Assembly (NCBI RefSeq): GCF_003958645.1
Contig: NZ_RXLO01000008.1
Coordinates: 124,001-188,000, forward strand
DNA: 64,000 bases
Reading direction: 5' to 3'
Origin: Chitinophaga rhizosphaerae
Lineage (GTDB): Bacteria; Bacteroidota; Bacteroidia; Chitinophagales; Chitinophagaceae
Both the position numbers and the translations under genes were made by a program. This document shows, piece after piece, positions 35,094-43,717 of this stretch (position 1 is the first letter of the stretch; every line of letters begins with the position of its first letter). The notes under the pieces are model-generated. The model had not been told where the DNA came from, did no database searches, and worked only from the letters and a program-made list of their open reading frames with translations.

Positions 35094-36218
35094 GTTGGTC
35101 ACTTTCCATTTGACGGTATAAGGATGCGGAACATCTATTCTTTCAATGTAGAATTTTAGTGACTTGTTTGGCATTAATCTTATCTTTTTAAAAAGATATT
35201 CCCGCAGCAACCCATCACGATATCCATCTTGTTTGATTTCACAGTCGATTTTAAGATCGTAACGAATATCTACAGGGTAATATGCTTCGATGAACTCTTC
35301 GGTATCAGTGTAATGCAAATTAATTGCTCTTGCCTCTTTTTCTTCATCTTGATATTTAGGAAAGTCGTTCCCAAAAATATCCCGCCATTTATTGTGTTTT
35401 GTTTTATCAGAAGCTGCTTCAATGGCTTGATCTGCCAGATCAAGTGCCATTTTTGCTTTCTTTTTAAATGACTTTCTTACTTTAACACGTTGCTTACTGC
35501 CAAGTGCGCCATATTCCTTTTGGTCCTTGGGTTGATCATGCAAGAACTTAAAAAAGTTACGGCACATTTCATCATAATAATCATAACTCTTTTCATCGAA
35601 ATACGCCGTGGATTTTAGAAAATTATATGCCAGAGTATCGATCAAAAGTCCACCCATGTTAACTCCATGCTTATTTTTCCAAGACCTGGCCATTTTACAA
35701 AGTCTGCGAAGATTTCGATTCTTATTAGAGTCGAATTCGACCATCGCATCTATTTCTTTTCGTGGTTTCGTAACTTTCCAAGTACCATCCCCATATGTAT
35801 CCGGATACGTGTAATCTTGATCTTCTTCAATAAAAACGGGTTGAACATCTATATGGGCATCCTTGAAATTTACAGTTACGACGCACCTGTCCACTTTAAT
35901 GTCAGAGGAGGCATATGTATTAGAAATGGCGGATTTGGTATCTTGAAGTAACTTGACTTGCCCTCCCGCTTTGTTATAAGTTGCCCATTTTGACGCGGGA
36001 ATAAAATAAAGCATATCTAGATCCGAAATGCCATTGATACCTGTATATCTACCATAAGAGCCAACTTGCAGACTATTTGCCGTTTTGGAATCTGTGTCGC
36101 GAAAACATTCATTAAGTGCTTTGGTAATCCGTCCGTAACGATAGGAGATATTTTCGGCTTTTATTTCTTCGATTTTAATATTTGATAGGAAACTTTTAAA
36201 TACTTCGGATGTTTTCAT
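35043..36218 (-). CDS. SMODS/CD-NTase nucleotidyltransferase of a CBASS module (3' frameshifted)
   Basis: A cGAS/DncV-like nucleotidyltransferase that makes a cyclic oligonucleotide alarm signal on phage infection. As sequenced it is 391 residues. The active site is complete: GSYGR (Gly53-Ser54), SDLDM (Asp66, Asp68) and the third acid Asp124 in HIDVQP. The helical core follows (RRLCKMARSWKNKHG; DTLAYNFL), then an AGS-C-like C-terminal sensor region starting near residue 340 (YIERIDVPHPYTVKWKVTNRG). At a run of nine G on the minus strand (35094-35102) the frame shifts and a stop appears 18 codons later. The enzyme core is intact; only the last part of the sensor domain is lost. The start is the first ATG before the conserved core. 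Confidence 0.85.
   Translation of the reverse strand: MKTSEVFKSFLSNIKIEEIKAENISYRYGRITKALNECFRDTDSKTANSLQVGSYGRYTGINGISDLDMLYFIPASKWATYNKAGGQVKLLQDTKSAISNTYASSDIKVDRCVVTVNFKDAHIDVQPVFIEEDQDYTYPDTYGDGTWKVTKPRKEIDAMVEFDSNKNRNLRRLCKMARSWKNKHGVNMGGLLIDTLAYNFLKSTAYFDEKSYDYYDEMCRNFFKFLHDQPKDQKEYGALGSKQRVKVRKSFKKKAKMALDLADQAIEAASDKTKHNKWRDIFGNDFPKYQDEEKEARAINLHYTDTEEFIEAYYPVDIRYDLKIDCEIKQDGYRDGLLREYLFKKIRLMPNKSLKFYIERIDVPHPYTVKWKVTNRGGASNKTKQYQGPDY
35094..35102 (-). repeat. Nine-G homopolymer inside the CD-NTase gene
   Basis: A run of nine C on the plus strand (G on the coding strand), the point where the reading frame breaks. Eight G would restore the full 433-residue protein. Confidence 0.9.
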
Positions 36219-36643
36219 TCTTGAGAGGTTAATTCATTCCACCAATGGTTTGCCTTGTAAGGTGTATTTTTGGACGGCTCAATGTAATGAAAAAGTTTCA
36301 CCTACCTAAATTTAGTCGCTTATTTTATAGGTCTTTCTGCAATCTGCATCTGCCAGATGGCACCAGGTGCCTTGAAACCACATTTCGCACCATTCACCCG
36401 GAGACAATAGCAATATTTCATCAGGGTGAAGTGTAATTGCCAGGTTTGGTGGTGAGATAGGTTTTGGATAGATCAGGAACCGGGAAGTAATTCGCACCGT
36501 AACCCGCAAATGCTTTCCACGGCGTACCGCGCGGTAAACCCATTTTTTGGGGTCGTTATGCTGGAAATTTCGGAGAAAGTGGTTCTTCTTCAATTTTGGT
36601 GGTAAATAAACGATAGAAGTCCCTGGTATTCGTTATCCGTATA
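36219..36643. other. Region between CD-NTase and the ISL3 transposase gene
   Basis: It holds the upstream region of the CD-NTase gene and the left inverted repeat of the IS element. A 93-codon minus-strand frame (36312-36593) reads partly protein-like (LHPDEILLLSPGEWCEMWFQ), but its only start is a TTG inside the IS repeat. It may be the remnant of a gene cut by the IS. Confidence 0.4.
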
Positions 36644-38250
36644 ATGAATGCCACAAAAATAATCTTCAATCCTAAGGATCCCTTTCGGGTTATTTCTGTA
36701 GATAACCAAATCGATAGGTTAAATATTTATGTTCAGAGTAAACGGAAAAGCAGCCACTGTCCCAATTGCCTGGAGGCTTCTTCTAGGACCCACAGTTATT
36801 ATACCAGAAAGTTTATGGATTTACCTTCCTTTGGGAAGTCCACTACAATATTCTTGAGGGCACGTAAATTTTACTGTCGTACTGATGAATGTCCATTCAA
36901 GGTATTTACAGAAAGATTTAACGATCATTTCGAACCATATAAGCGATTAACAAATCGGCTTAGTGAAACTTTATTGAAAATTGCCCTGGAAGCTGGTGGA
37001 AAGTCAGGAGAACGCATTTGCAGACAGTGTTCGATCGGTATCAGTGACAGCACACTGTTACGCATTATTTATAATGCAGATTTACCGAATTGCAAAGAAG
37101 TTATTGCGCTGGGAGTTGATGACTGGGCGATAAAAAAGCGTGACCGTTACGGTAGTATCCTGGTAGATCTCACCACAAATAAACCTATCGCACTACTTGC
37201 CGACAGAGAAGAAAATACGCTTACAGCTTGGTTAAAAGATAGACCGGAAATACAGATCGTATCCAGGGACAGGTATGGTAATTATCAGCGGGCAGCGAGT
37301 AAAGGTGCTCCACAGGCTGTTCAGGTAACCGACAGATGGCATCTTTTAAAAAATCTGGGAGAAGCTGTCCGAAAAGTCATCGATCGTGAGCATGCTTCCA
37401 TGAAAAAAGTTCGTACAGTGTATAAGGAAACAAGACAGGCCAAGATTGAACCACCAAAGAGTCTTGCTTCTGAACGCCAGCATGAAAAGTTCAGGGAGGT
37501 CAAAAAAATGCTCAATGAAGGTGTTTCTATCAAGGAAATCGCCAGAACTTTTAAAATGAGCCGTATAACAATAAGGAAATACAGGTATTGTGAGGAACTT
37601 CCAAGGAGAAATTACCCCAGTCCTTCTGGATTGGAAAAGCATCTGACCTACATAAAAGAAAGGTTAAAAGAAGTGCCTGAACTTCAACTGAAACAGTTAC
37701 TTGCTGAATTGACAGACAGAGGATATCCTGGTGCATATAGCACACTTTCAGACGGACTAGCCAGATATGGCTTTGCGCTAGGTAAGAAAAGGGGCAGAAA
37801 AACAATACTACCGTCCAATTTGGCACTATGGAGGCCATCAAAGACATCAATGCTATTTTTCGGAGATAAGCAAAAATTGACCACGCAAGAACAGGATATA
37901 CTTGAGGGATTGTGTAAACAGTCAGTGACACTGAACCAAACCAGAGAGATAGTAGTACAATTTCGCCAAATGATGCTGAAGGAGCGCACTAGTGCTGGAT
38001 TGAAAGAATGGATATGGAAGGTAGAAAACTCGGCTATACCAGAGCTAAGAGGATTTGCTAATGGACTACTGCAGGATTTTGAACCTGTAAAAAATGCATT
38101 CGATTATCCATGGAGCAACGGACCGGTTGAAGGGAACGTAAACAAGCTCAAAACTATTAAACGACAGATGTATGGCCGCTCATCACTGAATCTCCTAGAG
38201 AGAAGGCTAGTGTTGACACCATCATAACCACCAAAATTGAAGAAGAACCA
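36580..38250 (+). mobile_element. ISL3 family insertion sequence
   Basis: A 1671-bp element with perfect 24-bp terminal inverted repeats at 36580-36603 and 38227-38250 (starting TGGTTCTTCTTC, ending TTGGTGGT). It is flanked on both sides by GAAAG (36575-36579 and 38251-38255), which may be a short target repeat, although ISL3 elements usually duplicate eight bases. It holds one intact transposase gene. Confidence 0.85.
36644..38227 (+). CDS. ISL3 family transposase
   Basis: A 527-residue DDE transposase. The N-terminal zinc ribbon has CPNC (Cys39, Cys42) and CRTDEC (Cys78, Cys83). A DDE core follows, with Asp159/160 in GVDDWAIKKRDRYG, the second acid in SRDRYGNY and the final Glu in NGPVEGNVNKLK. 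A helix-turn-helix insertion sits between them (GVSIKEIARTFKMSRITIRK). The frame is intact and ends within the right inverted repeat, so the element may still move. Confidence 0.92.
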   Translation: MNATKIIFNPKDPFRVISVDNQIDRLNIYVQSKRKSSHCPNCLEASSRTHSYYTRKFMDLPSFGKSTTIFLRARKFYCRTDECPFKVFTERFNDHFEPYKRLTNRLSETLLKIALEAGGKSGERICRQCSIGISDSTLLRIIYNADLPNCKEVIALGVDDWAIKKRDRYGSILVDLTTNKPIALLADREENTLTAWLKDRPEIQIVSRDRYGNYQRAASKGAPQAVQVTDRWHLLKNLGEAVRKVIDREHASMKKVRTVYKETRQAKIEPPKSLASERQHEKFREVKKMLNEGVSIKEIARTFKMSRITIRKYRYCEELPRRNYPSPSGLEKHLTYIKERLKEVPELQLKQLLAELTDRGYPGAYSTLSDGLARYGFALGKKRGRKTILPSNLALWRPSKTSMLFFGDKQKLTTQEQDILEGLCKQSVTLNQTREIVVQFRQMMLKERTSAGLKEWIWKVENSAIPELRGFANGLLQDFEPVKNAFDYPWSNGPVEGNVNKLKTIKRQMYGRSSLNLLERRLVLTPS

Positions 38251-38749
38251 GAAAGTAGCCCCCTTATTACGGGGCAAAGTGGCCACCAGAATGGCTACCG
38301 GATGCGGTGATATTATTCCTTTCCCCTGAACAAATATACCTAAAATCACTGACTACCTCTGGCTACCGGTTAGCACATTCCAAAAACCTGCAGCATTTCC
38401 TATACAAACCAATTTTTGCTGGCAAAAGCCCTTTTTTGATCAGTATTGTCAGAGAAATTTGCCCCGGCCTCAAATAAAGCGCTATAAGCACATGCAAAAA
38501 CCCCAAAGCCCCTTGGTGTCAGCCCCTGTGACTTCGTGATTCTGGCAGGCTTATTTTGGCTTTATTTCAAAACATCGAAGCTTGACACTACAAGTAGAAA
38601 TCGTGCTCAAATGGTAATTAATGGCCACTTTGCTCCGTAATTGGTGATCAGTTTAAACCGAAGAGGGGTGTAAGGTAACGCTAACAAAAAATGGCGAATG
38701 TGGCGAACTAAATTCGTAGCTTTAAGTATGCTATTAATCTGTAAAGAAT
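38251..38749. other. Non-coding stretch between the IS and the recombinase gene
   Basis: No gene. It contains a 19-bp inverted repeat pair (38267-38285 and 38622-38640) enclosing 336 bases, listed separately, and the upstream region of the recombinase gene. Confidence 0.6.
38267..38640. mobile_element. Short non-coding element with 19-bp inverted repeats
   Basis: TTACGGGGCAAAGTGGCCA at 38267-38285 is matched at 38622-38640 by its complement with one mismatch. The 336 bases between have no ORF. This is the pattern of a MITE or an IS with its transposase genes deleted. The GCAAAGTGGCCA words recall ends of IS21-like elements in Bacteroidota, but the family is not certain. Confidence 0.5.
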
Positions 38750-40393
38750 ATGGTAGCAGATTTATATATTCGGGTCAGCACTGAAGAGCAAAAACTTACT
38801 GGTTTCTCCCAACGTTACCAGGAGGAAATACTAAAATCCTATTGTGCAATTCATTTCCTAACTATTGGTCGAGTTATTTTCGAAGATTACTCAGCAAAAA
38901 CTTTTGACCGCCCGGCCTGGAAAGCACTTCTCAACGCCTATCGCACCTACAAGCTGCCGACACCCCGCTTATTACTAGTCACCAAATGGGATAGATTTAG
39001 CCGCAACACTGCCGAAGCCTACCAAATGCTGGGGAAATTATCCAAGCTTGGCGTGGAAGTCCGCGCTATTGAACAGCCCGTGGATATGACTATTCCTGAA
39101 AACCAAATGATGCTGGCGTTTTTTCTTGCCGTACCTGAGGTGGAAAATGCTCGCCGATCGCTCGAAATAAGAAAGGGGCAACAAAGAGGCATAACAGAGG
39201 GTCGATGGATGGGCCTGGCGCCGTATGGTTACGTCAACAAGTTGGATACTAAAGGCACTAAATACATAGAACTGATAGAAATGCCATCTCAGATCATACG
39301 CTTCGCTTTTCAACAGCTATCTACGGGAATCTATTCTGTAACCGAAGTCTTCCACCATGCAGTGGATTATGGTTTTAACAAAAGCATTAATTGTTTTTGG
39401 AGGGTTATTCGCAATCCGGTGTACTGCGGTAAAATAGCGGTTCATAAAAGTGGCCTGGCCTATACAGTTCCCGGGCAACACGAAGCTGTTATTTCCGAAG
39501 AATTATTTCTAAAAGTGCAGCAGATCTTAAACCGAAAAAAGTTAGTGACTAGAAATACTATTACAAAAGATCTACTACCATTCCGAGGTTTACTACTTTG
39601 CCCTGTATGTAACCGGATTTTGACAGGAAGTGGATCAACTGGAAAAAGTGGAAAAGTTTACTATTACTATCACTGCCATTCGCTGTGCCATGTGCGATTC
39701 AAGGCACAACAAGTCCACGAACATTTGGAAATGTTTATAGGCACCTTACATCCTACCTCAATATTTAACCAACAATACAAAGATTTAGAAAAGCAACTAT
39801 CAGCCCTGCAGTTAGAGAAACATCTTCTCGCCAATGGTAAAGCCCTGAAAAAGGTCGAAGCATTTAAACAAAAGCTTCAACGCCTCGACAAACTTCTGCT
39901 GGAAGGAGCAATTGAACTGACTCACTATAAAATATTAAAGCAGGAATGTGAAGCTGAGTTTGCGATTGTAAAAGATGCGTTTGCGATATCGTCTTCGAAT
40001 CTGGAACATATGCGTCAGTTACAAAATCAAAGCACTCCTGGTTTAGGCAGACTAGGTGAACTTTACACCAGTTTAAATGCCGAAAAGAAAAAGAGGCTGG
40101 TTTCCTGCTTATTCCCCTTTGGATTAACATATACACCGAACTACTTGGTCTTAGGAGAAATAGCTGAAAGTCTTCAAATCATCTTCGAAAAAAATGGATC
40201 ATCAGGGCAAAGTACTCAGCATCATCAAATTATAAACCCATCAATTTTTGAAGTGGAAGATGCAATAGATAGCACTATACTCAGCAAATTAATAACGGCA
40301 ATTCAAGAAAGCGACTCCCATATACAACTTAAACAATCAAGGGAAATTGCTTCATTTTTTCTAACCATCGCGCAAATGACGTTAGATCTATGA
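38750..40393 (+). CDS. Large serine recombinase (island integrase)
   Basis: A 547-residue site-specific recombinase. The resolvase-type catalytic domain has Arg8 and Ser10 in YIRVSTEEQ, plus LVTKWDRFSRN and the following helix. Next come the recombinase domain (APYGYVN... IRNPVYCGKIAVHK) and a zinc ribbon (CPVCN, later CHSLCH), with a coiled-coil region from about 340 to 410 (LEKQLSALQLEKH). All parts of a phage-type integrase are present and intact. It lies 250 bases from the ssrA end of the island, the usual place of an integrase next to its attachment site, so it is the likely agent of insertion and excision. Confidence 0.92.
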   Translation: MVADLYIRVSTEEQKLTGFSQRYQEEILKSYCAIHFLTIGRVIFEDYSAKTFDRPAWKALLNAYRTYKLPTPRLLLVTKWDRFSRNTAEAYQMLGKLSKLGVEVRAIEQPVDMTIPENQMMLAFFLAVPEVENARRSLEIRKGQQRGITEGRWMGLAPYGYVNKLDTKGTKYIELIEMPSQIIRFAFQQLSTGIYSVTEVFHHAVDYGFNKSINCFWRVIRNPVYCGKIAVHKSGLAYTVPGQHEAVISEELFLKVQQILNRKKLVTRNTITKDLLPFRGLLLCPVCNRILTGSGSTGKSGKVYYYYHCHSLCHVRFKAQQVHEHLEMFIGTLHPTSIFNQQYKDLEKQLSALQLEKHLLANGKALKKVEAFKQKLQRLDKLLLEGAIELTHYKILKQECEAEFAIVKDAFAISSSNLEHMRQLQNQSTPGLGRLGELYTSLNAEKKKRLVSCLFPFGLTYTPNYLVLGEIAESLQIIFEKNGSSGQSTQHHQIINPSIFEVEDAIDSTILSKLITAIQESDSHIQLKQSREIASFFLTIAQMTLDL

Positions 40394-40398
40394 TACAT

Positions 40399-40419
40399 TA
40401 GTGGTGTTCGAATCCACTA
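40399..40419. repeat. Small hairpin with T-loop-like sequence after the recombinase gene
   Basis: TAGTGG-TGTTCGAAT-CCACTA forms a six-base-pair stem with a TTCGAAT loop, six bases after the recombinase stop. It may be a weak terminator or part of the attachment region. Confidence 0.35.
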
Positions 40420-40587
40420 TTGATGGTAGTTCGACTTTCCCTTCAAGTCCCAATCATAACACCCATATAATACCATTATGAATATATAATTACCATTCTT
40501 CGGAATTTACATATTACAATACTAATCTGTATAATAGATTAATTACCAGTTACATTTGGTGGAATCTCAAGCATTATTGGGCAAAAA

Positions 40588-40618
40588 AAATATCTATCCC
40601 GTTAAGAGATAGATATTT
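40588..40618 (-). terminator. Present terminator of ssrA, supplied by the island
   Basis: Hairpin AAATATCTAT-ctcttaacggg-ATAGATATTT followed by eight T on the minus strand, 22 bases past the ssrA 3' end and inside the island's right edge. Confidence 0.8.
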
Positions 40619-40639
40619 AAAGGAAATTATATTTCCAGG

Positions 40640-41008
40640 TGGAGCTGGCGGGAGTCGAACCCGCGTCCAAACATATTCCCGGAAAGCTTTCTACATGCTT
40701 ATTTCCTTATTGCTTTTTCGAGGCCTGGCAGGAACGGAACAAACCAACCTTGCCCTTATCCGTTAAGTTTTTCGTTGCACACTCACAGAAACCATGTGCA
40801 CTTATCCATCTGTGGTTTTGATTCAGCGGCGGGAGTCGCAGTAGGACACAATTCCGGCGGCTATAATGGGTACCTAATCTGATTAGGCAGCCATGGCGTA
40901 GTTAGATTCGCCAATTAAAGTTTGGGTATTCAGATTTACGTGCTAATTATCCAACGCACGACATGCTTACACTTTCAAAGACCTATGCTGTCAAAACCGG
41001 TCAGCCCC
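40640..41008 (-). ncRNA. ssrA: tmRNA
   Basis: Transfer-messenger RNA that frees stalled ribosomes and tags unfinished proteins for degradation. The 5' end GGGGCTGACCGGTTTTGACAG pairs with the 3' CAGCTCC to form the seven-base-pair acceptor stem; the T-arm reads CGGGTTCGACTCCCG. The tag reading frame is GGC GAA TCT AAC TAC GCC ATG GCT GCC TAA, giving GESNYAMAA, close to the usual Bacteroidota tag. The genome encodes CCT after the discriminator A, so the final A of CCA must be added by the CCA enzyme. A TATCTTTG promoter box lies at 41024-41031. The 3' end is the insertion point of the island. Confidence 0.95.
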
Positions 41009-41023
41009 GGTATTTTTGCTCTG

Positions 41024-41031
41024 CAAAGATA
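41024..41031 (-). promoter_or_regulatory. -7 box of the ssrA promoter
   Basis: TATCTTTG on the minus strand, about 15 bases ahead of the tmRNA 5' end. No clear TTG element is seen upstream. Confidence 0.55.
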
Positions 41032-41046
41032 CGAATAATTCCTGAT

Positions 41047-42396
41047 TTATTTTCCGGTGATCGCTCGCCAGATATCCAAACCGTTCGCATACAACAGCAA
41101 ACCGAACAATAACACCATCCCCACGATCTGCGCATACTCCATGAACTTCTCGCTCGGCTTGCGGCCCGTAATGATCTCATAGATGAGGAACAACACATGC
41201 CCCCCGTCCAGCGCGGGTATCGGGAGAATGTTCATGAACGCCAGGATGATGCTCAACAGCGCCGTCAGCGTCCAGAAACTCTGCCAGTCCCACTCGGACG
41301 GGAACAGGTTCCCGATGCTCATGAACCCGCCCAGCGACTCACTGGCCTTCACTTCCTTGGAAACGAAAATCAAACGCAATTGCTTCACATAGTCTACCAG
41401 CGTTTCGATGGCCGTTGTAAAACCTGCCGGGATCGCCTCGCCGAATGTATAATGCTTCGTTACGAATGTAAGATGCCTGTCAGGGAAAACATTCACGCCC
41501 AGGTACCCCGCAGCCGGGATCTTAGCACTTTTCACGAGCGTATCCGCCCCACGTTTCACTGTTACGGTCACCGTTTTACCGGAGTCCTTCACCACCAATT
41601 TCGATATCTCGTGGAAATAATGCACCGGCTGGTCATTGATCGCCAGAACGGTATCCCCGGCCTGCAATCCCGCCTTGAATGCGGGCGTCTCCTCCTTTTT
41701 CACTTTCGAAATAACGGTATCGATCACCGCCGGCAGGCGGACTGCCGCGATGGCCCCTTTCTTCTTGATCGTACCGCCCACAAATCCGGCTTTAATGTGC
41801 AAGTCGATCTGCTTTCCGTCGCGGATCACCTGGATGGTTTTGGCTTCGTCGAGGATGACGCCTTTGGTGATATCGCGAAAATCTTCCTTCTTTTCGCCAT
41901 CCACTGCAATGATCATGTCGCCTTCCTTCAGCCCGATGCTGTAACCCACCGAATCCGTATGGATACCGTATTTCACATTGTCGACCGGCAGGATCTGCTC
42001 GCCCCAATGCCAAAGGATCATCGTATAAATCAGAAAACCCAGTACCAGGTTCACCGTCACCCCGCCGATCATGATGATCAGGCGCTGCCAGGCCGGTTTG
42101 GACCGGAACTCCCAGGGTTCCGGTGGCCGGTTCATCTGCTCCTTGTCCATACTCTCGTCGATCATCCCGGCGATCTTCACGTAGCCGCCCAGCGGCAACC
42201 AGCCGATGCCGTATTCCGTATCGCCTTTCTTGAATTTGAAAAGGGAAAACCAGGGATCGAAAAAGAGGTAGAATTTCTCCACTTTCGTTTTAAACAGTTT
42301 GGCCGGGATAAAGTGCCCAAGTTCATGCAGGACCACGAGGATCGATAAAGAAAGGAGCAACTGGCCTGCCTTGACTAATATTGCGGTTGTTTCCAT
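41047..42396 (-). CDS. rseP: RIP metalloprotease RseP (site-2 protease)
   Basis: A 449-residue inner-membrane zinc protease that cleaves transmembrane segments of anti-sigma factors and remnant signal peptides. The zinc site is HELGH (His24, Glu25, His28) in the first transmembrane helix, with the third ligand in IPALDGGHVL in the C-terminal half. Two PDZ domains lie between (DSVGYSIGLKEGDMIIAVDG and AFKAGLQAGDTVLAINDQPV). It is 44 bases downstream of dxr, an arrangement seen in many bacteria, and probably shares its transcript. Confidence 0.95.
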   Translation of the reverse strand: METTAILVKAGQLLLSLSILVVLHELGHFIPAKLFKTKVEKFYLFFDPWFSLFKFKKGDTEYGIGWLPLGGYVKIAGMIDESMDKEQMNRPPEPWEFRSKPAWQRLIIMIGGVTVNLVLGFLIYTMILWHWGEQILPVDNVKYGIHTDSVGYSIGLKEGDMIIAVDGEKKEDFRDITKGVILDEAKTIQVIRDGKQIDLHIKAGFVGGTIKKKGAIAAVRLPAVIDTVISKVKKEETPAFKAGLQAGDTVLAINDQPVHYFHEISKLVVKDSGKTVTVTVKRGADTLVKSAKIPAAGYLGVNVFPDRHLTFVTKHYTFGEAIPAGFTTAIETLVDYVKQLRLIFVSKEVKASESLGGFMSIGNLFPSEWDWQSFWTLTALLSIILAFMNILPIPALDGGHVLFLIYEIITGRKPSEKFMEYAQIVGMVLLFGLLLYANGLDIWRAITGK

Positions 42397-42440
42397 GTAT
42401 TTGCTTGAAAAACCAGGTATTTTTTTGCGAATGTAAGTAA

Positions 42441-43604
42441 TTAGGTCAGGCTATGTATCAATTCTGCGGCATGATCGCGGGCAGCTGTGTCGGCCTGGTA
42501 ATATTGCTGTAAAGTCGGCTTCTCGACGAAGGGCACCTTTGCCATCGTTTCCTCGATCACCTCCGTCATTTGCAGGAACCCGATCCTGTTTTTCAGGAAA
42601 GCGTTCACCACTTCTTCGTTGGCAGCGTTCATAACGCAGGCGGCATTACCGCCCTTGCGCAGCGCCTCCATGGCGATCGCCAGGTTGCGGAACGTTTTTA
42701 CGTCGGGCTGTTCGAAGGTCAGGGAAGGATAATTCTTGAAGGAAAACCGCGGGAATTCGTTGACCAGCCTGTCCGGATACCCCATGGCATACTGGATGGG
42801 CAGTTTCATGTCTGGCAATCCCATCTGTGCTTTGATGGACCCGTCGGCGAATTGCACCATGGAATGGATGATAGACTGCGCATGGATGATCACCTCGATC
42901 TGGTCTGCATGCAAACCAAACAGCCATTTGGCCTCGATCATCTCCAAGCCTTTATTCATGAGGGTGGCCGAATCGATGCTTATCTTGGCGCCCATGCTCC
43001 AGTTGGGATGCTGCAGGGCGTGGTCTTTCTTTACGTTGATGAGGAAATTCGTCTTTTTGCCGAGGAACGGTCCGCCGGAAGCCGTCAGGATCACCTTTTC
43101 CACTTTGGAAAGCGGTTCGCCCTGCAGGCATTGGAAAATGGCGGAATGTTCGGAATCCACCGGGATGAGGGGAACGTTTTTCTTGCGGGCGGTTGCCATG
43201 ACGATGTCTCCCGCCACCACAAGGGTTTCCTTGTTGGCGAGGGCCACGGGCGTGCCCTGCTCCAGGGCGCTCAGCGTAGGCGCCAGTCCGGCGAAGCCTA
43301 CAACGGCAGACAGCATCAGGTCGATGGAATCCCATGCGGCCACTTCCACCATGGCGGAAGGGCCCGCAAACACTTTGATCCCCTGGTCGAATAAAACGTC
43401 CTTCACTGCGGCGTACTTGGTTTCATCGCCGATCACTACGGCATTGGGCCGGTGCTTCAGCGCCTGCTCGATCAGCAGCGCGTCGTTCGATTGTGCCGTC
43501 AGCACTTCCACTTCGAACAGGGCCGGGTGGGCTTCGATCACTTCCAGCGCCTGGCGGCCGATGGAGCCCGTAGACCCGAAAATGCCTATACGTTTTTTAC
43601 TCAT
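42441..43604 (-). CDS. dxr: 1-deoxy-D-xylulose 5-phosphate reductoisomerase
   Basis: Catalyses the NADPH-dependent conversion of 1-deoxyxylulose 5-phosphate to 2-C-methylerythritol 4-phosphate, the first committed step of the MEP isoprenoid pathway. The 387-residue protein has the NADPH motif GSTGSIGRQALEVI (residues 10-23), the metal and substrate residues in VDSEHSAIFQCL, TASGGPF and SIDSATLMNKGLEMIEAKWLF, and the usual length. It sits between the GH3 gene (113 bases) and rseP (44 bases) on the same strand. Confidence 0.96.
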   Translation of the reverse strand: MSKKRIGIFGSTGSIGRQALEVIEAHPALFEVEVLTAQSNDALLIEQALKHRPNAVVIGDETKYAAVKDVLFDQGIKVFAGPSAMVEVAAWDSIDLMLSAVVGFAGLAPTLSALEQGTPVALANKETLVVAGDIVMATARKKNVPLIPVDSEHSAIFQCLQGEPLSKVEKVILTASGGPFLGKKTNFLINVKKDHALQHPNWSMGAKISIDSATLMNKGLEMIEAKWLFGLHADQIEVIIHAQSIIHSMVQFADGSIKAQMGLPDMKLPIQYAMGYPDRLVNEFPRFSFKNYPSLTFEQPDVKTFRNLAIAMEALRKGGNAACVMNAANEEVVNAFLKNRIGFLQMTEVIEETMAKVPFVEKPTLQQYYQADTAARDHAAELIHSLT

Positions 43605-43717
43605 GATCAGATTGAATCTCTCCTTGCGTTTAAATTTAAAGGTTTTTTCAATTGCGGCGTGCGAAAAGGGCCGCCCCGCCTGTTCGGCGGGGAAATTAAC
43701 CTGGGAAATGCCGTTTG

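Larger units (their letters stand above)
32060..40647. mobile_element. Genomic island integrated at the 3' end of ssrA
   Basis: The island is bounded by a 12-bp direct repeat. It is AT-rich against GC-rich surroundings and carries a large serine recombinase at its ssrA-proximal end. Cargo, left to right: a coupled pair of unknown genes, SLATT and CD-NTase genes (CBASS type), an ISL3 element, a short inverted-repeat element and the recombinase. The MazG/HNH pair lies outside the repeat and may belong to an older insertion. Boundaries are inferred from one core repeat and the displaced terminator, so they are approximate. Confidence 0.7.

Noticed and set aside
36312..36593. A 93-codon minus-strand gene
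   Set aside because: Its start is a TTG within the IS inverted repeat. Part of it may be a remnant of a disrupted gene, but it cannot be supported as a working gene.
40398..40420. tRNA gene fragment suggested by TTCGAAT
   Set aside because: The stem and loop lengths do not fit a T-arm and no other tRNA arms are near. Kept only as a small hairpin.
40639..40821. A 60-codon frame starting MELAGVEPASKHIPG
   Set aside because: It is the antisense of the tmRNA 3' part; translations of this kind are a known annotation artefact.
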